Shown: positions 38,139 to 48,870 of the stretch, in pieces | Layout of the letters: each line of letters begins with the position of its first letter | Position numbering within the stretch: the first letter of the stretch is position 1 | DNA from: Austropuccinia psidii | Lineage: Eukaryota; Basidiomycota; Pucciniomycetes; Pucciniales; Sphaerophragmiaceae | Assembly (NCBI GenBank): GCA_023105745.1 | Contig: JALGQZ010000011.1 | Span: 31,122,612 to 31,186,611, forward strand | Length of the DNA: 64,000 nucleotides | Reading direction: 5' to 3' | Program-made: the position numbers and the translations under genes | The notes under the pieces: model-generated | The model's input: only the letters and a program-made list of their open reading frames with translations | Database searches by the model: none | What the model was told of the DNA's origin: nothing

Positions 38139-38165
38139 ATATATATATATATATATATATATATA
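38139..38165. repeat. (AT)n microsatellite
   Basis: About 13 AT repeats, lying just upstream (on the minus strand) of the first identified exon of the antisense gene. A second (TA)n run lies at 38,391-38,412. Confidence 0.9.
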
Positions 38166-38390
38166 ATAAGCTAAAAATTAAAAAAAGATAGAAAAAAAAG
38201 GAGGGAGATAAAGAACAAATATAACATATTAAAGAAAAAAAATATATGGCCAACAATGGCAATTGGCATTGCTAGAAACAAACTGTAGCACAGAAAGAAC
38301 CAGGTGTGGTGTCAAAGGAAGAAGAAAGAAGTCACAATAAGGAGAAATTATAATAATAAAAGAAAGACATTGCAAAATAAAATAAATAAA

Positions 38391-38412
38391 TATATATATA
38401 TATATATATATA
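38391..38412. repeat. (TA)n microsatellite
   Basis: Eleven TA units within an A-rich stretch of the LTR-element interior. Confidence 0.9.
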
Positions 38413-38499
38413 ATAAAATAAAATAAAAGTAAAAAAAATTAAAATATATAAAAGAAAAATCAGATTAAGCAGGCAGAAGAAAGAAGCACCCGTGGCTAG

Positions 38500-39140
38500 A
38501 AAACAAAACCAAATACTTCAAAATTGAAGTATTCACCCCCAGCTACTCCAAAAAAAAGGGAATTTTTTATCACTTAATTTTAAAACATATTTTTAATTTA
38601 TTTATTTTTTTCATATATCATTGAGAAAATAATTTAGATTATGAAGTATTATTTTAATTCATTAATAACCAACAAAAATATTATTATTATTATTATGATT
38701 ACACCTGGGTGTCATGTATTTTTCATATATTAACCATTATTACTTCCTTAATTTATTTTATCTTGTTTTATATTATTCTTTGAAAAAAGTTTATTATTAT
38801 TATCAATTTTCTCATACTCTAAATTATTGTATTATCATTTTTTTTTGAAAATAAAAATAATGAATAAATAAATAAAAATAAAAATAAAAAACATTATCAT
38901 TATTATAAAAAGTGGTAATTAGGGCAAAAATCTTAAATGGAGAGGGAGTTCTCAACTAGTAAACATTCAGGAATGGAAATGAAGCTTAAAGTTGTCATGA
39001 AGAGGATGACAGGGGTATTAATATTACGAAAGGCTACAGAAGGAGGATATTAGGCTTTGACACTAGTCCATATAATAAAGAAAAAGAAGGAGGGGACAAA
39101 ACAAATCCAATTTAGCAAATATTTCAAAACACAACTCAAA
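38500..39140. other. Non-coding 3' interior of the LTR element
   Basis: AT-rich with ATT and AAT runs and no recognisable domain. Integrase would be expected near here in a complete Ty3 element and is absent. Confidence 0.5.
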
Positions 39141-39142
39141 AC

Positions 39143-39420
39143 TCAAGATGAGGTCCTAGATAATACCTTAAAATTTCTAAATCATCATTTTATCTTTCAT
39201 CAGACAATTCAACAAGAATCAACTCAAGAAGAGGTCCTAGATAAGACCTTAAACTTTCCAAATAATTTATTATTTATATTTCTCCAATAAAAATACTTCA
39301 AGAATAGGTCCTTGATAATATGTTAAACTGTCTAAATCATTTTTTTATTGAACAAACTTCAAGAATTCAAGCTGTGGTCCAGAATAAGACCTTAAACTAG
39401 ATCAAATCTCTTTCTTTTAT
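39143..39420 (+). repeat. Four diverged ~70-80-bp tandem repeats
   Basis: Four copies begin near 39,143, 39,223, 39,297 and 39,366, each with a variant of CAAGA-GAGGTCCTAGATAA-ACCTTAAA followed by a T-rich tail. The first two are in one reading frame (key residues EVLDNTLKFLNHH and EEVLDKTLNFPNN), so the repeats may once have encoded a repeated peptide. Confidence 0.6.
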
Positions 39421-39753
39421 TATTCATTTATCTCATCTTATGGAAAAACTGGTGGAAATATTTAATCAAGAGAGGTTATTAGTAGCTGGAAGTATTTTTA
39501 TCAAATGGAGAGGGAAATTACCCTAAATCAGTATTAACTATATAGAACAACATTAATATGAATAAAAAAACAAACAAGAAGAAACAACAGGGTGAAAATC
39601 AAATATGAAGATATGGAGATTCAAAATCAATATAGCAGGCTATCAATGGAATTATCAACTGAATTTATTGAAATAAAAAATTTAAAGGAAGAAAAGTTTC
39701 ACTTATGGACCCAGGATACTGTACTTGAAACTGGAATGCTGGGAACAGCATTA

Positions 39754-39767
39754 AATGGAGAGGGGGA
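39754..39767 (+). promoter_or_regulatory. Polypurine tract of the LTR element
   Basis: AAATGGAGAGGGGGA directly abuts the TG that opens the right LTR. It is the expected priming site for plus-strand DNA synthesis. A similar AAATGGAGAGGG occurs at 38,936 and 39,505. Confidence 0.85.
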
Positions 39768-41856
39768 TGTGGTATTCCATACCTTTCTACCAGCTTCAAG
39801 AAATTTTTTGAAAATTAAAAGTTTGAAAATAACAATCACAATGAATAATTCAGGAAATCACCACTCAAAGGAGATGATTAAAAAAATCACACACACCCAG
39901 GAACAACTTCAATAGTAGGGAGGAATGGAAGAATTTAGCATTCAGAATAGAAATAACCAACATATTTCTACAATTAAATAAATAATAGGGGAATCCAATC
40001 TTATGGAATTATACAAGAAAACCTACATATAAGCCTTACAAAATCAACAATAAGCTTAACACATACAGAAACTCAAAATTACATAAGAAAAGTAACATTG
40101 TAATATTCTACCCACTCTAAATCCATCAGGAAGATTATATCAATAAGAATCCAATACATCAAAAATAAATAAATAATACAGTTCATATGACACAAGGATC
40201 ATCTGACAGTATCAAATTCAACTCAATACATTAAAATCCACTAAAACTTAAAAATTACACAACAGTACAGGAGCCCAAATAAGACGTATGCAGTCCACAT
40301 GCACAAGATCTCAACATTACACAGCCTCAGGATCATCAAATACAGCTAAATTCAACTTAAACTAGCTGCATGCAAGGGGAATAAACTAAGCTGTAAACCA
40401 CACAGCAATTACAGTAATCAAGAATTAAAACTCAAGAAGATATCCCCACATTTCACAGAATTATTGTCTGAAACTAAATAAATCTTACAAACAAAATTAT
40501 ACAAGGGCTTATTCACATAACACTACCTCCATCATTTTAATCACCAGCATTAATTCCTCAAGGCTATGCAAGCTGAATAAAGAAGTGCAAAAGAGAAGTC
40601 ACTTGATATTTTTATCAAAATCCCCACCAAGAAAAACATCTCAACCTTCATTTTGACCAAACAAATGGTGAAAATATCTCAGTCATATGATACCATTCCA
40701 AATTTTACACACTAGCATTAATCTCTCAAGGCTGTTCAATATTACTAATGCAGTATAACAGATAGGTCATCTAACTTTTGTTACAAAAATCTACACCAGC
40801 AAAATTATGTCAAGCGCAAGAATAAAACTTTACATGGAGAGCCCATGGGTACTTCTCACAACATAAAAGGAGGCCTCTTTCCTCATGCAAATAATTATAT
40901 ACCAATAAGGAGAATAATTATTCATCCCTTACTAGTAGTTTATTATATAAATTATTATTATTAAATTACCCTAAATAGTGATTTATAAATTGCTGTAGTT
41001 AACAGTAGGTCTTCCTATATTAGAGATTCATCTCTTAGTCAAATCCTCGTATCCAAACAAATTAAAAGAAATATTATTATACTCTTCTCACTAGAATACA
41101 AGTCATTATTATTATTTTTTATCAAATTAAAAAATGACAAACAAAGCTACACATTAGTAGTTTCAATAAGCTTACTATTAACAGCTCTTATTATCTATTA
41201 TCATCCTTCATATCATCAATTATTACTATTATAAGTAGTAATCAATCTATAAACCTTAACCAGTATTCTTTTAAAAAAACATATAGTGGTGTTATTATCT
41301 ATAATACTTATTATCTATACAATTATTATTATCACATATATATTTAACATATTATCAAAATTATTTATCAATTACACTTATTTAAAATATTAAACAATAT
41401 TATTATATATTATCACTTATATAAAATATTCTCATATTAAACTATTATCCATTAAACAAAATATCTTTAACCAAGAAAACCACTTAAATCACCACTCATT
41501 ACTATTATATCTACTATATATTTTACCCAATTTTTACTTTATTATCCTAAAATCACCTACAAATTTATTCTTTTGAAATTATTTTATCTGAATTAGTACT
41601 ATTATTTTATCATTAGGCTGATTATTGAATAGGTCTGATAGAGACTGCTTACAAGTCTTCTCTAGCTGTAAAGTTACAATCTTAAATATTGATTTGTGAG
41701 CTCTGTAGGGAGATTGTTGAGTATATCCAGAGGGGCAGCTAAAACACCATTAGCACCCTTGGTTACAGGATTATTTCAGAAATTCAAAACTGTTTACCTG
41801 TGATTTCCCCCCCAAGGACTGCCTTATCCAATCCCACACTAAAGAGGAGTTCCACA
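39768..41856 (+). repeat. 3' LTR (2,089 bp)
   Basis: Direct repeat of 29,418-31,525. About 13 mismatches were counted by eye in the first 340 bp (about 4%), and the 19-bp pyrimidine stretch of the left LTR is absent. The frame at 39,592-39,915 runs across the polypurine tract into this LTR and is not a gene. Confidence 0.93.
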
Positions 41857-41990
41857 CTATTACTAGATATTTGGGCCCCTTCGATTAAGTATAATACCAT
41901 ATATAATTGTCACAGTACTGGCTTGAGCTTGTAATTACTTCATTATAGCTCCTTTATAGACTCATCCTTACAGTCTTTATCACAATTGAA
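41857..41990 (-). repeat. Dispersed repeat R1, copy d, right part
   Basis: Continues the inverted R1 copy interrupted at 29,417: TGTCACAG near 41,909 and TAGACTCATCCTTACAGT near 41,957 match R1 copy b near 52,984 and 53,035. Confidence 0.55.
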
Positions 41991-44900
41991 GATTATAAAT
42001 TACGACTTATTTTCCATTCTCTTGTAATTTTTAGCTTTTTTAACATCAAAAATCACTGTAATGGGCAGGTTTTGTCCTCAATAGTTTTTTTTCATTGTAT
42101 AATGAATTTCTTTTATTTGCTTGTATGAGTTTCACTTTTCTGTTATCTTTAGGATGTAATGAGATGGTAAATAATAATTTTGACTCCTTTTAGAAGATCT
42201 TTTTCAATCATTTTTTCATATTATTTGCAAAATCTTTTTATTTTTTTTGACATATTTTATATGAGCTGTTTTCTGAAAGCCATTTGTATCCAAGCTTTAT
42301 GGCCTTCTTTAGTTTAGTCTCCAAACATTATTTACTATGAATTAAAATTAAAACTGATAAATATGTCAGAGAAGCCCCTAAAAATAGCCTTATAAGGCTC
42401 TCAAGGGGTATTATCACATTATCCCAAAATATTTTCCAATATCATTGATTATCACCTACTAAGAAGCTTATCAAAGAATTTTAGAAAATGTTTGGAATTT
42501 CCTTGAAAGAAGAAATAGAATAAAATTAATTCAAAACATGAAAAGATGGTAGATATCCAGAAGACTCGCAATAAATGGACATGTTACCTTTCCCCTCTCC
42601 CACAAATATATTAAAATATAGACAACAGAGAAGATATTCTATAGTAGTCTTAAAGATTTGAAATTTCCTCAACTATCGTTTTTCAAAATATATAAAGTAA
42701 ATAATAATTTTCTTTATTCTCTTCATTTTTTACAATGATTCGAATCTGTTATAAGAAGTAGAAAACTCAATGAAACCTATCATAAAAACCCATAAGTGGA
42801 AATAAAGAATATTTGAAAATAAATGAAAAGGTGGATATTAACTAGTACTTACATACACTTTTTGTCGCAAACTTGATTTTTATTTTTTGAAAGATATTAT
42901 CTTTATGAGATATCTCAAATAATTTGAAGGAACATTTTTCCTTTTATATTTATATTCTGTCATATAAGAAATTTTCCAACACTTCAATCATTTGAGCTTA
43001 TGGAAAAATAATTCCTTGAGTGAAAATTCCCAGAAAACGATTCCTCTTCTGAATAATTGATCAATTACATCAGAGGTGGCCCTTTATTGTCTTTTCAAAC
43101 TTTTCTTCACTTCAATATGGGTAGAAGAAATTTCTTTAAGATTAATTGAAGCTTCAATATAGCAATATAGGAAAACCTTTTGTTTTCAATTTCCTGAAGA
43201 ATATGCACGGAGCTCTACAGAGAACATCCTGAGGAATCTGATTGGTCATTTTATTATTCATATCATTAGAAACATCCTTTGAAAAGTCTTGAAATCTCAT
43301 GAGACAATATTGTAATAAAATATCCCATATTACCCACCTTTATTTACTCTAGTTGGATTTTAGCTTTGGACCCACAATAACCATGCCTTTTTGTTTAATT
43401 TAGAGGTAAAAAGAGATCATATTTGAGACATAACTGAGATCTAAAGACGACTCTTCTCTTATATCAATTTTTTCTCAGTTATTGAAATGTTTTACAGGCT
43501 CAAAGTGATATTACACTTTTCTCAAAAACAGTTTTTTCAATTTTTAAGAGTAAAGCTCTGATAATTTTCGACCTGAATCAGATAAAGATTTTTAATTAAT
43601 ATAGCTTAATAGCCCTAATTTATTCAATTTTTAAAAAATTTTACTCTAGAAGTCTCGAAAAAAGCTTTGTAATATAGATAATAGGTTAAAAGGGGATTTT
43701 TGCCTTTTACTATTCCAAGTGGGTGTAAGATTGGAACGTTTTTCTGTTTATTATACAGGCTAAATATCAAGACCAGTTTATACCCAGCTTTCTATCCTTT
43801 AAAAAAGTATCCCGCATCAAAAAATTACTCATTTAAACTAAATATCCTAGGTGAGAGGTGAAAATCAAAGCTTATAATCAGCAGGAAGTTTACAGCCTTA
43901 TATCCGTGTCATTTCCTTTCGTATGAGGATGAGAATTGTGAAGTATGAGGAGGAGATATTTTTTCTTTCAAATAATCTCTGTCAGAACTGTATTTCCTTG
44001 GTCATAGCTTTTGTGTTATTACCTTGTTATCCATTTACTGGGCTTCATAATTGTACGAAAGATGTGTTTTATTATTTTAATTTGATACTGTGTGTTATCA
44101 TATTTTAATATTTCTTCTTTTTCTCTAGTTCTAAGTCACAGAACTTTGAGGTAAACTTAAGCTTATACTGCATAAAAATGAATAATTCAGAATTCTCTTG
44201 AAAGAATATTTTTCAAGTATGATAATCTTCAATTTGTTTTTAAATCCAAGAATTGGTAATTTCAAAAACAGAAAACTGTTGAATTAGTTTGAACATTATG
44301 AGATATTTTGCAAAAAAGTTAAGATTTTGTGAGAAATTGAATTCACTTTATTCTTGAAAGGAGCTTTAAAAAGAAAAATTTACCAACAATCTGAATTATC
44401 AATCTCTAAGGTTCTATAGGAATATCATTTCCAAATGTTTCAATATTTGGAGTACCATTGTTTCATAACCAACCAGCTTCAAGTATTTAATAGAATCACA
44501 TATTTACAGCTTTTGAGAATATTAATTGAAGAATTATTTTCTCAATTTCTTTCTAAATATCCCTATATAATTTGTCTAAATTGAACCTAATTAATTGTAT
44601 TTTAATAGGTCACAGATCTCAAAAAATGGTTTAAACAAGTAAATATAATTAATTTTGAGGGTAAAACAAAAATATTCAAGTTATTGAAAGTAAAAAAATA
44701 CATCAATTTGAAAAAAGAAAATTTTCAAGGCTTGGTCTTTGGCCTTGTGAAGAATTTTTTTATTTTTTGGGTTTGTTCCTTTTTGGGGGGAAACATAGTT
44801 TCTTTTCTTAATTTTTCCTTTTTTAAACTTCAATGGTGGTAAATTGCCTCCCTATTTAAATTCACCAGATCACTACATGAAATTACTAAAATATTGTAAG

Positions 44901-45777
44901 CTCACATAATTCTTGGCAAGCTCACATAAGCGTATTCACATGGATTTTCCAATCCTCAAGATAAAAAAATAGAAGCTTGTCATTTTATTAATTATATCAA
45001 AATTATTCTTCATAAAATTCATAATATATCTCTTGAAGATTTTCTCAATACTATTAGCAAGCTTATAAGAAAGAAAAAATAAAAATATTTAATTTTAGCC
45101 AAATTTCTTTCTGTAGCTCCAAATAATTTTACAGTAGTCTTTTCTTTTTCCTCTTTTATTTGTATTCCATTCTAATTTTTAATATTTTTCTTTAATTTGC
45201 TTTTTATTTTACTTCTCTGTGGATTTCTTTTCCTATATTTATTCTGTTTTATTTTTTAATTGTAATCTTCTTTTGTTTCCCATAATAAAAAAACCATTAA
45301 TTGAGTTTTTGTGTGAAATAATCAAGTCAAAGCACTCTGAGGGAACATTGGCTTCAATTTATGATTAATCCAGGGTTCACTTCAAAATATCATTTCTGAA
45401 AATAAACCACATCTGTTCTAAATCATTTCTAATTTAGAAAAAAGGTTAAAGTCAATGATAACAGCCCTATTGGTAAGATCAGTATAATTTTATGGAGCCT
45501 TTTATATAAATTATCAATCTTTATTGAATACATTCCTTTGGGAAAATCAATTATCAGTAAAAAACACCAATTATTGCATAACAAATATACTTTTATAATA
45601 TTTTAGCTATTTCTGTCTATAGTAATCCTTAATAATATTCTTTCTTGATAAATATGATTATTTTCAAACAGAAACTAATAAAGAAATAGTTCATCAGAAT
45701 CAAATAGGCTATATTTTTATGTTTCATAAAGATATTTATAGTAAAATTATGTATATATACTATCTTTTATATATTTT
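41991..45777. other. AT-rich stretch, possibly with a decayed R1 copy
   Basis: No gene recognised. About 43,690-44,150 loosely resembles the distal part of R1 (a GAGAGGTGAAAATCAA block and a terminal TCTAAGTCACAGAACTTTG block), but the alignment is weak. The 61-codon frame at 43,923-44,108 lies in it and has no domain. Confidence 0.35.
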
Positions 45778-45778
45778 T

Positions 45779-45836
45779 AAGGTTTGACTATGAAAAAATG
45801 AGTAAAAATTACTAATATTTTACTTATTGTAGTATG
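45779..45836. repeat. Inverted copy of the 19,371-19,434 block
   Basis: Reads AAGGTTTGACTATG...AGTAAAAATTACTAATATTT, the reverse complement of the block at 19,371-19,434 with a few differences. It lies about 40 bp before the R2/R3-type terminal motif at 45,880. Confidence 0.55.
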
Positions 45837-45877
45837 AATTTTCATTTTTAATGAGTAAAAAGCTGAAAATAATTATT

Positions 45878-46900
45878 ATTGTGGGCCTTGAGGTATATTT
45901 TGCATACCCAAATAGGCCACAATTATCTTTAAAATTAATTCTAAACTATGCATAACCCATAAGTCATGCATATATTCAAAATTCATCCTTTTGGATTTCA
46001 GAAAAGATGAATAACATTATTGTGAGTAAGTAAATCAATGGATTTAAGGCCAGATTTCGATTTCACACAAGAATTTACCTAGGGTAGATCCATAGAGTGA
46101 ATAAGCTCAAATTGACTCTATGAGGTGGTAATATGGAAAATACTTCAACACCACATAAAAGAATTGTGAAAATTCTTGTTTTTCTCAATTTCATACCAAA
46201 ATAATGGGAATGTGAGAAATCCCATGTTACATATACACTAAGAATAGTGTTATTCATGTTTGTGGCACTTAATATCATGGTATTCTTACATACACTTTTG
46301 GCACACCCATAGTGGATATCTCACTGGAAGCCTTAATTTCTATTTTGACATAAAAAATAGTCAAGGGGGACAAAAGACATCAAAGAGAGACAGGGTACCC
46401 AACTTATGAGGCCTCTAAGGCGTAGACAGCTCTAAAGCTTGGATCCATGGAAGATCTTGGCCCAATTAGTATACTAAAACCTTTTGGGAACTTGGTTACC
46501 AAGTCAAAACTTCATTATATCATAAGAAAATTGCAAATAAGCTGCTATTTTGACATGCCAAGGAGGTAAAGAGCAACTTAGACTCCTGTAACCATGTCAA
46601 TTATTAATGACTTTCCATGGATAAAGCCCAAAAGATTAATTCAAACCCTTTTTTGGGCTATTATGCATTGATTTACCTCATAGAAACCAGTAATATAGTA
46701 TTATTTACAATTCTATGTAAAAGTGAAGTAAAAACTTCAAAAATTCATTAAAAATACAATTCTTAATTAATATTTCTTCTGAAGCTTTCAGAACCAATTG
46801 AGAACAGTATTATTCATATAAAAACCAAAAAGAACTATATGTTTATACGTAAAATTCAAAGTTTTACTTACAGTCCATTTTTGATGATTTCACATGAAAC
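45878..46900 (-). repeat. R3-like dispersed repeat, inverted (diverged)
   Basis: Opens with TGTGGGCCTTGAGGTAT...CATACCCAAATAGGCCACAA, the same terminal motif as at 17,506 and 57,344. It contains a GGGACAAAAGAC...GGGTACCC block near 46,370 that corresponds to the block near 57,840 and 450. The right end is uncertain. Confidence 0.35.
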
Positions 46901-47779
46901 ACTGAATCTTCAAAAATTCACAGAAAAGACACTCTGTGATTAAAGTTCCAATAACATTGATAACTTTGAGAAATTAGTGTTTATTTCTATATAAAAGAAT
47001 ATTTACAGTTTCTACTCCTTTTATTCTTAAGCATATTTGGGTTGGTAGTAATGTAAAAGCTTCAGTTAAGTAATTATGATAATCTTACATGACAACAGAT
47101 GATGCAATAATCAATCCAAAAAGGTTTATTGTTTTCTCACTCACTTTTTTTTCAGTTTGTTCCATGGCATTCCTCTGTGAGCTGCTTTTGACTTAAAAGA
47201 GGCCTCCTCTTGCTGTTTTGTCCAGAATCATCACATTATTCAATGATACTTTTATTACCAACAAGTAAGTATTGGTTAAAATCTTTTCTTAAGATTTTTA
47301 ATCTTTTAGAATCAATCAGAAGGACTTCAAATCATAGAAATCAAATATATATTGTTGTAATACTGTTATCAATCCATTTTGATCCATTAAATCCACAATT
47401 ATCCATCAAATTTCTCTTCTATTATCTTTAATAAGTTCTTTGGAGTATTAGTGAGTCTTTTTACCTTAATTGTTGAAGCTTTTAACACTTTAAATGATAA
47501 TTTTGAATACATTTACACCTAATAATGTAAATACAACTTATTTAAATTGTATTTACACTAAGAAATTGTGATGATTCCAAATTTTACTATTTTTATGTTA
47601 ATTTAGATATTTTAAGAGAAATTAACAAATGAAAATAAAATTTGATTTGATAGAAAAAAATATTTATTACTATAAGATACAGCTTTGTCCTTTAATAATA
47701 TAAGACTTTTATATTAAAGAATAAATGAATATACCTTTTTATTTATTTATTTTGTTGTTTCTGAGGGGAGAATAGAGGA
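46901..47779. other. AT-rich stretch between repeats
   Basis: No gene recognised. The last 300 bp are similar to the inverse of 18,780-19,000, which suggests that it belongs to the same composite element as R2 copy c. Confidence 0.3.
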
Positions 47780-48870
47780 AGAAGGGGTCCTTTTATGGTA
47801 AATATCCTTTCTTCTAGTGACCAGATACCTTCTAGTAGATGCTTACTGATGTTATCCACTGTAATTGATCATTACTTCAAGGCTTGGTGATGATTACATC
47901 ATTGTTGAACCTTTTTATCTCATTATTATGCCATTTTTCATATTTATCACTATAGCTCTAATTTTCTGACATCATAGTCTTAGAGGATCATTAAACTTCA
48001 TTGAATATATTAGTTTTAATCATGAAATACTAATATCCACCATTTTTATCCCTTATTCAACTGTTAAACTTAAAATAAGATTAGAGTTATTTATCATAAA
48101 TGATCATTTTTAAGCCTTACCTTTTATCATTAATAAATCAAACATTTTTCAAGCTACAGAAACTCAGAGAGTTAGTTCTAATAACATGGCATGTCCTTAA
48201 TAAGCTTCCAAGAGTATTTCATTACATCATCAAAACACAATTCTTTATTATCTTACTTGTAGTTCATTCTTTCTGTCAAAATTTCCTATTTTTGACTTCA
48301 AAGCATGATTTCATGGGGATTTACTGTGAATATCATGATTAAAATTACATTATTATTCACATATGAGCTATTAAAATTTTAATATCTACGTTTTCAATTT
48401 TGGACCACTTTTAATTCAAAGTGGTCAACAGCTATTATTATTTTTCCCAATATCGCCTGATATGGCTTAAGCTTGGTTATAGCTTTACCAATAAAGCTTA
48501 TATATTTATTCTTCTAATTTTCTTGTGGTAAAATTAGTTTTGAGAAAGCTCTTTATCATGTGTAATTCAAAATTTATGAGCTAAAAACCATTAATATACG
48601 CACTGATCATAAAAGTGCATATATTAAGGTTATCTCAGTAAGTATTTTGTTTAAAGATAAGAAATAAAAGGTTCATATATGTAGCTCTTGATGGGAAACC
48701 CAATTTTGTAACTTATTTCACATTTGTATTCATTTTTTTCTGCAATAATCAAGAATTTATGCTTATTTATGGCATTTCTACTTGTTTTGAGATTATTATT
48801 TCAATTACAATTTTTGTAAATTTATTTTGTGCCCTTCTTGGATATGTGGTAATTTTTCAAAGGCTCATAA
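47780..48870 (+). repeat. Dispersed repeat R2, copy c
   Basis: Same orientation as 985-2045: GGTCCTTTTATGGTAAATAT, GGCTTGGTGATGATTACATC, the hairpin arms CGCACT...AGTGCAT at 48,599-48,620, TTTATGCTTATTTATGGCAT, and terminal GTGCCCTTCTTGGATATGTGG near 48,829. No coding function; the frame at 48,100-48,342 is repeat sequence. Confidence 0.6.

Larger units (their letters stand above)
29418..41856 (+). mobile_element. Ty3/Gypsy-type LTR retrotransposon, apparently non-autonomous (Gag-protease, no RT seen)
   Basis: Two direct LTRs (29,418-31,525 and 39,768-41,856), both starting TGTGGTATTCC and ending TCCACA, bound an 8.2-kb interior. A PBS-like site follows the left LTR and a purine tract GGAGAGGGGGA precedes the right one. 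CTAT flanks both sides (29,414-29,417 and 41,857-41,860) as a 4-bp target duplication; the shared string is ACTATT if one base of each LTR end is included. The interior holds Gag, an aspartic protease, a long lysine/asparagine-rich degraded frame, and a spliced gene on the opposite strand. I found no reverse transcriptase, RNase H, integrase or chromodomain in any frame, so it would depend on another element. Gag and protease resemble those of rust-fungus Ty3 elements. LTR divergence of about 4% in the first 340 bp and several stops indicate that it is not recent. Confidence 0.9.
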
